From: Couchioplanes caeruleus
GTDB lineage: Bacteria > Actinomycetota > Actinomycetes > Mycobacteriales > Micromonosporaceae
Direction: 5' to 3'
NCBI RefSeq assembly: GCF_023499255.1
Contig: NZ_CP092183.1
Location: forward strand, 1,371,501 to 1,435,500
Length of the DNA: 64,000 nucleotides
Positions 22,079 through 30,735 of this stretch are shown here, one piece after another. The stretch's first letter is position 1; each line of letters starts with the position of its first letter. The notes beneath the pieces were generated by a model. That model saw nothing but the letters and a program-made list of their open reading frames with translations, was not told the DNA's origin and ran no database searches. The position numbers and the translations under genes were made by a program.

Positions 22079-22123
22079 CCGGCCGATACCGGACACTGGC
22101 CCGGGCCGCCTACCTTGGGCGGC

Positions 22124-22792
22124 ATGGGCGACTTCGACGTTGTGCTCGAGCGGCTCCTCACCGATCCCGCGTTCCCGGCGTTCCTGGCCCGGGACCCGGA
22201 TTCGGCGCTGGCCGGCTACCGCCTCGCGCCCGACGAGGTGGCGGTGCTGCGGCAGCAGGTGGCCGGTGACGCGGGTGCTCCGGCGGCCACGGTGGAGCAG
22301 CGGGTCACCAAGTCCAGCACCTTCGGCATCTTCGGCTCGCTCGGCGGGCTCGCCGACGCCGCGGTCGGGTCGCCGGCCGACGGCGCGGCCGGGATCGGTC
22401 CCGCATACGGCGCCCACCAGGGCTTCGGGGACGCGCACGCGGCCCGGGGCGCCGGTGCCGGCCTCGGTTCGGCCGCCTCCCGGCTGGGCGACGCGCCCCG
22501 CACCGGCTTCGGCGACGCGCACCTCCCGGCGCCGCAGGGCTACCACAACCGGGTCGACGCGGACGGCGACGGCACGCTGGACAAGGCGACCTACCGCGGG
22601 CACCGGGGTGGCGGCGCGGAGATCGTGGTGGACCTCGACCGCGACGGGCGGCCCGACTTCATCGGCGTGGACCGGGACCTGGACAACCGCGTCGACTACG
22701 CCGACTACGACAAGGACCACGACGGCGTCTTCGAGAAGCGGATGTACGACGACGACGGCGACGGCTGGCTGGACCGCACGGTCCGCCGCTGA
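22124..22792 (+). CDS. NHLP/Os1348-like leader fused to DxDxDG calcium-binding repeats
   Basis: A 222-residue acidic protein without a signal peptide. Residues 1-45 (VLERLLTDPAFPAFLARDPD, then ALAGYRLAPDEVAVLRQQ) resemble the helical leader of Os1348/Franean1_4349-type NHLP RiPP-clan proteins. The middle (~60-140) is Gly/Ala-rich with repeated GFGDAH. The C-terminus carries five DxDxDG-type calcium loops (DADGDGTLDK, DLDRDGRPDF, DRDLDNRVDY, DKDHDGVFEK, DDDGDGWLDR), as in dockerin/TSP3-like repeats. ATG 22124 was chosen over an in-frame TTG 9 bases upstream. Co-location with the M50 protease makes it a candidate substrate or exported partner; this is inference. Confidence 0.6.
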   Translation: MGDFDVVLERLLTDPAFPAFLARDPDSALAGYRLAPDEVAVLRQQVAGDAGAPAATVEQRVTKSSTFGIFGSLGGLADAAVGSPADGAAGIGPAYGAHQGFGDAHAARGAGAGLGSAASRLGDAPRTGFGDAHLPAPQGYHNRVDADGDGTLDKATYRGHRGGGAEIVVDLDRDGRPDFIGVDRDLDNRVDYADYDKDHDGVFEKRMYDDDGDGWLDRTVRR

Positions 22793-22830
22793 GCCTTTCA
22801 TCGGCGGCCCTCGACCCTCACCATGAGGGG

Positions 22831-24075
22831 ATGGTGGCTATCGCGGCACGCGGGCTCACGAAGGTGTTCGACGACGGAGCGGTGGCCGTCGACGACGTCT
22901 GCCTCGAGGTGGGCTCCGGCGAGTTCCTGGTGGTGCTCGGCCCGACCGGGTGCGGCAAGTCCACGCTGCTGCGGCTGCTCGCGGGGATCGAGGAGCCCAC
23001 CGCCGGGACGGTGCTCTACGACGGCGTACCGGTCCGCGAGGCCGAGCCGGCGGAGCGCGACATCGCGATGGTCTTCCAGTCGTACGCGCTCTACCCGCAT
23101 CTCACGGTCGCGCAGAACATCGGCTTCCCGCTGCACGTGCTGCCCCTGCCGGCGGGGGAGGTGGCGGCCCGGGTGGCGGAGATCGCCCGGCACGTCGGCG
23201 TCGACGATCTGCTCAGCCGGTACCCGCAGCACCTGTCCGGCGGCCAGCGGCAGCGGGTGGCCATGGCGCGGGCCCTGATCCGGCGCCCGTCGGTCTTCCT
23301 GCTGGACGAGCCGTTGTCGAACGTGGACGCGGGCGCGCGGGCGGCGCTGCGCGGGGAGATCGCCGCTCTGGTGCGCAGGCTGGGCGTCACCACGGTCTAC
23401 GTCACGCACGACCAGATCGAGGCGATGAGCATGGCGGACCGGATCGCCGTGCTGCGCCGGGGCGTGCTGCAGCAGGTCGGGCCGCCGGCCCAGGTGTACG
23501 CCGACCCCGACACGATCTTCGTCGCGGCGTTCCTGGGCACGCCGCGTACCAGCCTGCTCGAGGCCGTGGTGTCGGTGCTGGACGGGCGCGTGCTGCTCGA
23601 CCTCGGGTCGCAGGTGCTCGAGATGCCGGCGGGTGACGCCCGTACGGAGGCCCTGGCCCGGCACGACACCGCCCGGGTGACCGTGGCGCTGCGCGCGTTG
23701 TCGCCGGACAAGACGGGACCGCTGTCGCTGCGCGGCACCGTACGCGCCGTCGAGAATTTGGGTCACGAGCTGCTGGTTCACCTCGACGTCGGGGGAGTGC
23801 CGACGCCCGCGGCCACCGCGCGGCTGGAGACGTCGTCGCCGTTGCCGCGGCCGCGCACCGGGCCGCCGGCCGACCGGTCGCCGTACGGGTTGCAGCCCGC
23901 GTACGAGTCGCTCGAGCCGCCCCCGACGGGCGAGGTAATGATCCGCATGGCGACGCCGGCGCGCGCGGAGATCGGCACCGAGCTCACGGCAGGGGTGAGT
24001 TGGGACGATCTGCTGGTGTTCGACCGGGCCGGCCGCCGCATCCGGCCGGACGAGGGCCTGGACAGGATCAGTTAA
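22831..24075 (+). CDS. ABC sugar-importer ATPase (MsiK/UgpC type)
   Basis: A 414-residue ATPase: Walker A GPTGCGKST, Q loop FQSYALYPHLT, signature LSGGQRQRVAMARAL, Walker B VFLLDEPLSNVD, H loop VTHDQIEAM, then a long C-terminal MalK-like regulatory OB-fold region. No permease or binding-protein gene is nearby, as with Streptomyces MsiK, which energises several sugar importers including that for chitobiose. Its position just before a chitinase fits a link to chitin-sugar uptake, but this is only context. The stop is at 24075, and the chitinase upstream element begins within the last codons (24071). Confidence 0.85.
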   Translation: MVAIAARGLTKVFDDGAVAVDDVCLEVGSGEFLVVLGPTGCGKSTLLRLLAGIEEPTAGTVLYDGVPVREAEPAERDIAMVFQSYALYPHLTVAQNIGFPLHVLPLPAGEVAARVAEIARHVGVDDLLSRYPQHLSGGQRQRVAMARALIRRPSVFLLDEPLSNVDAGARAALRGEIAALVRRLGVTTVYVTHDQIEAMSMADRIAVLRRGVLQQVGPPAQVYADPDTIFVAAFLGTPRTSLLEAVVSVLDGRVLLDLGSQVLEMPAGDARTEALARHDTARVTVALRALSPDKTGPLSLRGTVRAVENLGHELLVHLDVGGVPTPAATARLETSSPLPRPRTGPPADRSPYGLQPAYESLEPPPTGEVMIRMATPARAEIGTELTAGVSWDDLLVFDRAGRRIRPDEGLDRIS

Positions 24076-24092
24076 CAGTCCTAATAATTGGC
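24071..24092 (+). promoter_or_regulatory. 22-bp element shared by chitinase promoters (copy 1)
   Basis: The stretch beginning GTTAACAGTCCTAATAATTG is identical over 22 bases to 55800-55821, which lies at the same relative place upstream of the second chitinase. It is 37 nt from end to start codon here. The AT-rich core CCTAATAATT stands out in this GC-rich genome. It may be a conserved promoter or an activator/repressor site. Confidence 0.7.
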
Positions 24093-24128
24093 CAACTGTC
24101 GATATACCGACGTTGGAGGCCATCCCCC

Positions 24129-25517
24129 ATGCGCCGATCCCTGCTCCTCGCCGTCACCGCTGTACTCGCGGCGTCCGGCTCCGCCGTCTACATAGCCTCG
24201 TCCGCCGACGCCGCCGTCTCCTGCGCGGCCGCGTGGAGCCCGTCCGCGGTCTACACCAAGGACATGACCGCCTCCCAGTCCGGTCACAACTACACCGCGA
24301 AGTGGTGGACCCAGAACGAGAGCCCGGCCACCCACAGCGCGCAGTGGGACGTGTGGGCCGACAACGGCGCGTGCGGCGGGACCACCCCACCGCCCACGAC
24401 CACTCCGCCGACGACGCCTCCCACCACTCCGCCCACGACACCTCCGACGACGCCTCCCACCACGCCTCCGACCCAGCCGCCGGTGGGCGGGCTGCCCAAG
24501 CACGCGCTCATCGGATACCTGCACGCGAGCTTCGCCAACGGCTCCGGCTACCTGCGGATGGCCGACGTACCGGCCGACTGGGACATCATCAACCTGGCCT
24601 TCGGCGAGCCCACCTCGGCGACCTCCGGCGACATCCGCTTCACGCTCTGCCCGGCCACCGAGTGCCCCGGCGTCGAGAGCGAGGCCGACTTCATCGCCGC
24701 CATCAAGGCGAAGCGCGCGGCCGGCAAGAAGGTGCTGCTCTCCATCGGCGGCGCCAACGGCCAGGTGCAGCTCACCACCACCGCGGCCCGGGACAAGTTC
24801 GTCAGCTCGGTCAGCGCGATCATCGACAAGTACGGCCTCGACGGCGTCGACGTGGACTTCGAGGGCCACTCGCTGTCGCTGAACACCGGCGACACCGACT
24901 TCAAGAACCCGACCACCCCGGTGATCGTCAACCTGATCTCGGCGCTCAAGTCCCTGAAGGCCCGGTACGGTGCCGGCTTCGTGCTGACCATGGCGCCGGA
25001 GACGTTCTTCGTGCAGCTCGGCTACCAGTACTACGGCTCCGGCCCGTGGGGCGGCCAGGACCCGCGTGCGGGCTCGTACCTGCCGGTCATCTACGCCATG
25101 CGCAACGACCTGACGGTGCTGCACGTCCAGGACTACAACAGCGGCTCGATCATGGGCCTCGACAACCAGTACCACAGCATGGGCGGCGCCGATTTCCACA
25201 TCGCCATGACCGACATGCTGCTCGCCGGCTTCCCCGTCGCGGGCAACACGGCGAACATGTTCCCCGCGCTGCGTGAGGACCAGGTCGCCTTCGGCGCGCC
25301 GTCGTCGGTGAGCGCCGGCAACGGGTACGTGGCCCCGGCCGGCGTACAGCAGGCGGTCACCTGCCTGGTCAAGGGCAGCAACTGCGGCGGGTACACCGTC
25401 CGCAGCGGCACCAACCCGAACTTCCGCGGGCTGATGACCTGGTCGATCAACTGGGACAAGTTCTACTCGTGGGAGTTCAAGAACGCGCACGAGCCGTTCC
25501 TCAACAGCCTGGGCTGA
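24129..25517 (+). CDS. Secreted chitinase, CBM5/12-like + GH18
   Basis: A 462-residue secreted endochitinase hydrolysing beta-1,4-GlcNAc polymers. A Sec signal peptide (MRRSLLLAVTAVLAASGSAV...) is followed by a chitin-binding module at ~34-80 (CAAAWSPSAVYTKDMTASQ, YTAKWWTQNESP, WDVWADNG), a Pro/Thr linker (~82-118) and a GH18 barrel. The active-site strand is DGVDVDFEG, with Glu245 the catalytic acid; the SIGG strand (LLSIGGANG) is also present. It is a monocistronic unit with the shared 22-bp element upstream. Its binding module is nearly the same as those of the two chitinases at 55.9 and 57.1 kb. Confidence 0.95.
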   Translation: MRRSLLLAVTAVLAASGSAVYIASSADAAVSCAAAWSPSAVYTKDMTASQSGHNYTAKWWTQNESPATHSAQWDVWADNGACGGTTPPPTTTPPTTPPTTPPTTPPTTPPTTPPTQPPVGGLPKHALIGYLHASFANGSGYLRMADVPADWDIINLAFGEPTSATSGDIRFTLCPATECPGVESEADFIAAIKAKRAAGKKVLLSIGGANGQVQLTTTAARDKFVSSVSAIIDKYGLDGVDVDFEGHSLSLNTGDTDFKNPTTPVIVNLISALKSLKARYGAGFVLTMAPETFFVQLGYQYYGSGPWGGQDPRAGSYLPVIYAMRNDLTVLHVQDYNSGSIMGLDNQYHSMGGADFHIAMTDMLLAGFPVAGNTANMFPALREDQVAFGAPSSVSAGNGYVAPAGVQQAVTCLVKGSNCGGYTVRSGTNPNFRGLMTWSINWDKFYSWEFKNAHEPFLNSLG

Positions 25518-25656
25518 TCTCTCCCGCCGGCGTCGTCCGTCCCCGCTCCGCCGGGGAAGGGCGGCGCCGGTTGCTTCGCCGGGCCGCCGGGCGCAAGATC
25601 ATGCCAGCGCTGTGGACAACGGGTCCCGGGCCCGGTGGACATGGAACGATGAGGTC

Positions 25657-26514
25657 ATGGTGGAGAGTCCGGTCGCGTTCGTGCTCGGCGGGGGAGGCGT
25701 GCTCGGCGCCGTCCAGGTCGGCATGCTGCGCGCCCTCTTCCGCGCCGGCTACCGTCCCGACGTCGTCATCGGCACGTCGATCGGCGCCGTCAACGGCGCC
25801 CTGGTCGCGGCCGACCCCACCGAGGCCGTCACCGACCGTCTGGTCCGGCTGTGGTCCTCCCCCGAGGCCGCCGAGGTGTACGGCGACTCCATCGCCCGCC
25901 AGGTCCGCCGGTTCGCGGCCCGCACCCACCTGCACTCGCCGCTCCCGCTGCGCCGGCTGCTCACCGCCGAGCTGGGTGAGCAGTCGAGCTTCGCCGACCT
26001 GAAGATCCCGTTCCGCTGCTGCGCCGCCAGCATCGAGCGCGCCGCCGAGCACTGGTTCGACACCGGTCCGCTTGTCGACGCGGTGCTCGCGTCGGCGTCG
26101 GTGCCGGGGCTGCTGCCGCCGATGGAGATCGCCGGGGAGCACTTCGTCGACGGCGGCATCGTCAACTCGATCCCCATCGGCGAGGCGGTCCGGGTGGGCG
26201 CGAAGCGGATCTTCGTGCTCCAGGTGGGACGCATCGAGCGGCCGCTGACCGTCCCGCGCCGGCCGTGGGAGGTGGCGCAGGTGGCGTTCGAGATCGCCCG
26301 GCGGCACCGGTTCGCCCGCGAGCTTGCGTCGCTGCCCGACGATGTCCAGGTGCACGTTCTTCCCACCGGCGGCGGTGAGAGCCGCGACGACCAGCCCTGG
26401 GCCTACCGGGACATGGCCGCCGCCGGACGCCGCATCAGCCGCGCCTACACCGCGTCCCGCCGCTACCTCGAAGCGAGCGTCTCCCCGGCACCCGGCGACG
26501 GCGACGGCGCCTGA
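25657..26514 (+). CDS. Patatin-like phospholipase/esterase
   Basis: A 285-residue cytoplasmic patatin: oxyanion loop LGGGGVLGA at the N-terminus, nucleophile elbow GTSIG (Ser41) and catalytic Asp165 in VDGGIVN, forming the Ser-Asp dyad. The family cleaves acyl esters of phospholipids. I chose ATG 25657; in-frame codons upstream look non-coding. It overlaps the next gene by one base (TGATG), and that gene is a PlsC-type acyltransferase, so the pair could remove and re-add acyl chains in lipid remodelling (inference). Confidence 0.88.
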   Translation: MVESPVAFVLGGGGVLGAVQVGMLRALFRAGYRPDVVIGTSIGAVNGALVAADPTEAVTDRLVRLWSSPEAAEVYGDSIARQVRRFAARTHLHSPLPLRRLLTAELGEQSSFADLKIPFRCCAASIERAAEHWFDTGPLVDAVLASASVPGLLPPMEIAGEHFVDGGIVNSIPIGEAVRVGAKRIFVLQVGRIERPLTVPRRPWEVAQVAFEIARRHRFARELASLPDDVQVHVLPTGGGESRDDQPWAYRDMAAAGRRISRAYTASRRYLEASVSPAPGDGDGA

Positions 26515-27575
26515 TGCTCCCGCCGCCCTGGGTCCGTCGCCTGGTCATCGCGCCGGCCGTGGTGATCCTCGCGGCGGTGCTGCTCACGACGCTGCCGGTG
26601 TGGCTGCTCCTCGCGCTCGCGGCATCGCCGCTGGTCCCGGGCCACCTCCGGGTGCCGCGCCTGGCCTTCCTCGCCATCGTGTACGTCGTCTGGGACGCCG
26701 CCGCCCTGGTCTGCCTCGCCGCGCTGTGGGTCGCCTCCGGATTCGGGTGGAAGATCCGCAGCCCCGCGTTCCAGCGCGCCCACTACGTGCTCACCGGGCG
26801 CTTCCTGGCCGCCCTGTTCTGGGTCGCCGAGTGGTCGCTGCACCTGAGCATCGACGTCGTCGGCACCGACCCGGACACGGGCATGCCCGGCCGACCCGAG
26901 ATCGTCGTCAGCCGGCACGCCGGCCCCGGCGACTCGTTCGTGCTGATCCACTCACTGGTCAACTGGTTCGACCGGGAGCCGCGCATCGTGCTCAAGGCGA
27001 CCCTGCAGTGGGATCCGGCCGTCGACATCCTGCTCAACCGCCTGCCCAACCGGTTCATCACGCCGGGCCGTCCCGGGGTGCCCGACCTCGAGAAACACGT
27101 CGGCGCGCTGGCGCACGGACTCGACGACAACGACGCGTTCGTCATCTTCCCCGAGGGCGGCAACTTCACCCCGCACCGCCGGCTGCGGGCGATCGCACGG
27201 CTGCGGGCCAAGGGCCTCGAGGAGATGGCCGTACGGGCGGAAGGCCTGCGCAACGTCCTCCCGCCGAAACCGGGCGGCCTGCTCTCCGCGATCGACGCCG
27301 CCCCGGACTCCGGGGTCATCTTCGTGGCGCACACCGGTCTCGACAAGCTCGTCACCGTGGCGGACATCTGGCGCGAGCTGCCGATGGACAAGCAGCTGAT
27401 CATGCGCTTCTGGAGCGTGCCGCCCGAGGAGGTGCCGGCCGGCGAGGAGGAACGGATCCGCTGGCTGTACGACTGGTGGGCCCGCATCGACGCCTGGATC
27501 GAGGAGAACCGGCCCCGGCCGCGTCCCCTCGGCACCGACTGGACGGCGCGGCGCACGTCCGTACGCTCCGGCTGA
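26514..27575 (+). CDS. Membrane PlsC-type acyltransferase
   Basis: A 353-residue protein with two or three hydrophobic helices at the N-terminus (~8-35, ~45-75) and a PlsC acyltransferase domain from about 105. The motifs are SRHAGPGDS (HX4D), FITPGR and FPEGGNFTP. The start codon shares a base with the stop of the patatin gene, so translation is coupled. It probably acylates a glycerophosphate- or lysophospholipid-like substrate at the membrane. Confidence 0.82.
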   Translation: MLPPPWVRRLVIAPAVVILAAVLLTTLPVWLLLALAASPLVPGHLRVPRLAFLAIVYVVWDAAALVCLAALWVASGFGWKIRSPAFQRAHYVLTGRFLAALFWVAEWSLHLSIDVVGTDPDTGMPGRPEIVVSRHAGPGDSFVLIHSLVNWFDREPRIVLKATLQWDPAVDILLNRLPNRFITPGRPGVPDLEKHVGALAHGLDDNDAFVIFPEGGNFTPHRRLRAIARLRAKGLEEMAVRAEGLRNVLPPKPGGLLSAIDAAPDSGVIFVAHTGLDKLVTVADIWRELPMDKQLIMRFWSVPPEEVPAGEEERIRWLYDWWARIDAWIEENRPRPRPLGTDWTARRTSVRSG

Positions 27576-27772
27576 ACCGCCTGGCAGCCGCCGCCGTGTG
27601 GCCGGGCTCACCGGCTTCCGGCGGCCGGCGGCCGGGCCGTCCGGCGTAGCGGGCCTACCGGCTTTCGCCCTGAGGAGAATCGCTGGGCGTGGCGCTCGTT
27701 ACCGGGGAAGGTAGGAGAGTCCGATGCCGGGTGGGTGCTCACCGCGTCCGGCAGGTGCGAGAGGGTGGGTCC

Positions 27773-28381
27773 ATGAGTGTTGACGATGTGGTGATGCGGT
27801 CGGGTGGCGCATCCTTTGACGACCAGGTCTTCGAGCGGCTGCTCCGGGAGCGCATCATCTTCCTCGGCAGCGAGGTCAACGACGAGGTGACCAACCGCAT
27901 CTGCGCGCAGATGCTGCTGCTGGCCTCGGCCGACAGCGAGAAGGACATCGCCCTGTACATCAACTCGCCCGGTGGTTCCATCACCGCCGGCCTGGCCGTG
28001 TACGACACGATGCAGTACATCAAGAACGACGTGGCCACGATCGCCATGGGCATGGCCGCCTCGATGGGACAGTTCCTGCTCTGCGCGGGCACCCCGGGCA
28101 AGCGCTACGCCCTGCCGCACGCGCGGGTGATGATGCACCAGCTGTCCGGCGGCATCGGCGGCACCGCGGCCGACATCGCCATCCAGGCCGAGAGCATGCT
28201 GCACATCAAGAAGACGATGAACGAGCGGATCGCCTTCCACACCGGGCACACCCCGGAGGAGATCGAGGCCGACTCGGACCGCGACCGCTGGTTCACGGCG
28301 CAGGAGGCCAAGGACTACGGCATCGTCGACCACGTGATCTCCAAGGCGGCCGACGTCACGGCGACGTCCGCGCTGGTCTGA
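27773..28381 (+). CDS. clpP: ATP-dependent Clp protease proteolytic subunit
   Basis: A 202-residue ClpP with the full triad Ser97 (MAASMGQFLL), His122 (ARVMMHQ) and Asp171 (SDRDRWF), together with conserved INSPGGSITAGLAVYDTM. It self-assembles into a barrel fed by Clp ATPases. It stands alone, not in the usual clpP1-clpP2-clpX operon, so it is probably an additional paralogue (ClpP3-like). ATG 27773 follows GAGAGGGTGGG; an in-frame start at 27689 would add unconserved residues. A hairpin lies 14 bases after the stop. Confidence 0.95.
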   Translation: MSVDDVVMRSGGASFDDQVFERLLRERIIFLGSEVNDEVTNRICAQMLLLASADSEKDIALYINSPGGSITAGLAVYDTMQYIKNDVATIAMGMAASMGQFLLCAGTPGKRYALPHARVMMHQLSGGIGGTAADIAIQAESMLHIKKTMNERIAFHTGHTPEEIEADSDRDRWFTAQEAKDYGIVDHVISKAADVTATSALV

Positions 28382-28394
28382 CCCACCTTCCACG

Positions 28395-28425
28395 AACGGG
28401 CGTACGGGCCTCCCGTACGCCCGTT
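28395..28425 (+). terminator. Hairpin terminator after clpP
   Basis: AACGGGCGTACGGG (28395-28408) pairs perfectly with 28412-28425 around a 3-nt loop, followed by TGTGTT. Confidence 0.8.
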
Positions 28426-28491
28426 TGTGTTCGCCGGCGGCCATCGGGGTATAGCGATGTCATCCCCGAAGGTTCGAAGGAGGTGGCTGAC

Positions 28492-29310
28492 GTGAGACTC
28501 CCGTCTTTCTCCCGGCAGTCCGACACCACCGCGGAGACCGCGGACAGAGCGCCCGTTTCCACCCGTACCGACGCTCCCACGCAGGCCGGAGCGGTTCAGG
28601 CCGACCACGCCGCGACCAGGTCGGACCGAGCCGCCGACCTCGCGGCCTCCGACCGTGCCGCGGCGGAGCGGGCTGAGGCCTCCCGCGCCGGCCAGCGCGA
28701 CGCCCGGCACGATGCCGCCCGCGCCGGCGCCGGCGAGCGCGAGGCCCGGCATGATGCCGCCCGCGCCGGCGAGCGGCGGGCCGAAGAGACCCGCGCCGGC
28801 GAGCACCGCACCGGCTACCTGCGGTCCGACGACCGCACCGCCCCGATGACGAAGGTCGACGACCGGGACCCGGACCGCACCGAGCGTTTCGACACGGTGC
28901 CCGCCGACCCCACCCCGGCCGGACGTGGCAGCGCGAGCATCGCGGCGAGCCGCGAAGCCGACCGTACGCCCGTACCCGCCGGACCCAAGCCCCGCGCGAG
29001 CCTGCTCGCCACGCTCGGCCTGATCACCGGTGTGGCCGGCGCCCTGCTGGTGCTCTCCGGTCCGCTCATGGGGTACGGCATCGGCGTGGCCGTGCTGTCG
29101 CTGATCCTGTCCGTCGCGGGCCTGCGCGCCACCAAGAAGCGTCACGTGGCCGGCAAGACCGACGCGCTGATCGGCCTCGTGCTGGCGCTGGCGGCGATCG
29201 TCGTGGGCGTGCTGGCGCTGACCGGTTCGCTGTCCTGGCTGGGCACCGACATGCACCCGGTCACCAGCGTCCGAGAGTGGCTCGACGCACAGTTTATCGA
29301 CCGCTTCTGA
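28492..29310 (+). CDS. Membrane protein with Ala/Arg-rich repeat domain
   Basis: A 272-residue protein. GTG 28492 is preceded by a strong AAGGAGG site at the right distance, which favours it over GTG 28483. The N-terminal ~160 residues are hydrophilic and Ala/Arg/Asp/Glu-rich, with repeats such as RDARHDAARAG / REARHDAARAG, and predicted mostly helical or disordered. Three hydrophobic segments follow (~165-185, ~190-210, ~225-250) with the short basic loop KKRHVAGKTD between them. No enzyme motif is visible. It may be an envelope protein with a charged cytoplasmic arm. Confidence 0.7.
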   Translation: MRLPSFSRQSDTTAETADRAPVSTRTDAPTQAGAVQADHAATRSDRAADLAASDRAAAERAEASRAGQRDARHDAARAGAGEREARHDAARAGERRAEETRAGEHRTGYLRSDDRTAPMTKVDDRDPDRTERFDTVPADPTPAGRGSASIAASREADRTPVPAGPKPRASLLATLGLITGVAGALLVLSGPLMGYGIGVAVLSLILSVAGLRATKKRHVAGKTDALIGLVLALAAIVVGVLALTGSLSWLGTDMHPVTSVREWLDAQFIDRF

Positions 29311-29566
29311 CGGGTATCCGACATTCACCGGAGGCGATGCGCTGACGGTGAACCCCTCGGAACCGGGACGGCCATGAGCCTTCCCGCCCCGGAAACATCC
29401 GGCGGTGCGCCGGAAAGCGCGGCAGAGACCGATCGGCGATCACCGTCGTTCGACTCGGATGGAGCCGCATCGTTGTGCGGGGGCGGCGGTTCGCCGCCCC
29501 CGACGCACATCCCCGACCCTGCCACCCCGCTCACTCCCACCATCCGGCTCCGATCCGCCCGGACCG

Positions 29567-29628
29567 CCGCACGGCCGGTCTCCGGTCCGTTCGGCCTCCG
29601 CACGGCCGGTCTCCGGTCCGTTCGGCCT
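29567..29628. repeat. 31-nt tandem duplication
   Basis: Two identical 31-nt units (29567-29597 and 29598-29628) containing CACGGCCGGTCTCCGGTCC. A period of 31 breaks any frame, supporting the view that the 29311-29846 gap is non-coding. Apart from a possible TTCACC/GGTGAA hairpin around 29326, I see nothing else in this 536-base gap. Confidence 0.8.
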
Positions 29629-29846
29629 CCGCTCGCCGGCGCCCGGTGCCCGCCGCGGCCGCCGGTGCCCCGGCCCGCTCGGCGCGCGTTCCGCGGCCTG
29701 CCACCCGCCAGGCCGCCGCACCACCAGCCCCGCCGGAACCGCGAGCAACGAATCGTCGCGCCGAGCGCGGATCACGCAACGAATCGACGCCGTGCGCAAC
29801 ACTGATCCGGGGCGTACGCAGGCACTTCCCGCATAGCGTTTCGGTC

Positions 29847-30650
29847 ATGACGACCGCCGCCCCGCGCCGCTACCTGATGTGCCGGCCGACCCACTTCGCC
29901 GTCACGTACCGGATCAATCCGTGGATGGACCCGACGGCGCCGTACGACAACGCCCTGGCCGTCAGCCAGTGGGAGACCCTGCGCCAGACGTTCCTCGACC
30001 TCGGCCACACCGTCGAGCTGATCGAGCCGCTGCCCGGCCTGCCCGACATGGTGTTCGCCGCGAACGGCGCGACCGTGGTCGACGGCAAGGTGCTGGCCGT
30101 GCAGTTCCGCGACGCCGAGCGCGCCGACGAGGCGCCCGCGTACAAGGCGTGGTTCGAGAACGCCGGCTTCCCGGTCTTCGATTCGAAGCACACGAACGAG
30201 GGCGAGGGCGACATCCTGCTCGCCGGCGACGTGCTGCTCGCGGGTACGGGCTTCCGCACCGCCCACGCCGCGCACGCCCAGACGCAGGAGGTGTTCGGCC
30301 GCCCGGTGATCAGCCTGCAGCTGGTGGACCCGGCGTACTACCACCTGGACACCGCGCTGTGCGTGCTCGACGAGCGGAACATCGCGTACCTGCCGTCGGC
30401 GTTCTCACCCGGCTCGCAGGAGGTGCTCCGCCGCCTCTTCCCGGACGCCGTCATCGCCACGCCGGCCGACGCCGAGGTCCTGGGGCTCAACGCGGTCAGC
30501 GACGGCCGTACCGTTGTCCTGCCGGTGCAGGCCACCCAGCTGACGGCGGCCCTGCAGGCCGCCGGCTACGAAACCGTCGGGGTCGACGTGAGCGAGCTGC
30601 GCAAGGCCGGCGGCGGCCCGAAGTGCTGCACCCTGGAGGTCCGGGCGTGA
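29847..30650 (+). CDS. ddaH: DDAH/amidinotransferase-family hydrolase (dimethylargininase-like)
   Basis: A 267-residue guanidino-modifying enzyme of the pentein fold. It starts MTTAAPRRYLMCRPTHFAV, has substrate-loop sequence DMVFAANGATV, the acidic patch TNEGEGDILLAG, the His-bearing YYHLDTALCVLD and the C-terminal catalytic Cys in GGGPKCCTLEV. The family converts methylarginines to citrulline, but related actinobacterial and cyanobacterial enzymes act on arginine itself. The gene is followed 85 bases later by an ornithine aminotransferase, which points to arginine/ornithine catabolism. Confidence 0.85.
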   Translation: MTTAAPRRYLMCRPTHFAVTYRINPWMDPTAPYDNALAVSQWETLRQTFLDLGHTVELIEPLPGLPDMVFAANGATVVDGKVLAVQFRDAERADEAPAYKAWFENAGFPVFDSKHTNEGEGDILLAGDVLLAGTGFRTAHAAHAQTQEVFGRPVISLQLVDPAYYHLDTALCVLDERNIAYLPSAFSPGSQEVLRRLFPDAVIATPADAEVLGLNAVSDGRTVVLPVQATQLTAALQAAGYETVGVDVSELRKAGGGPKCCTLEVRA

Positions 30651-30735
30651 CTGACCGCACCGCACTTCGCCTGCCGGCGGCCGGCTACGACCGTGACGGT
30701 GAGGGCCGGGAAGGCACGACAACTGGAGGACGGCC

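Noticed and set aside
18667..22161. An 1164-codon open frame on the - strand
   Set aside because: Antisense to the M50 gene; a high-GC codon-position artefact with Arg/Gly-rich translation.
29374..29805. Pro/Arg-rich 143-codon + frame
   Set aside because: Contains a 31-nt tandem duplication that shifts frame, and no conserved pattern.
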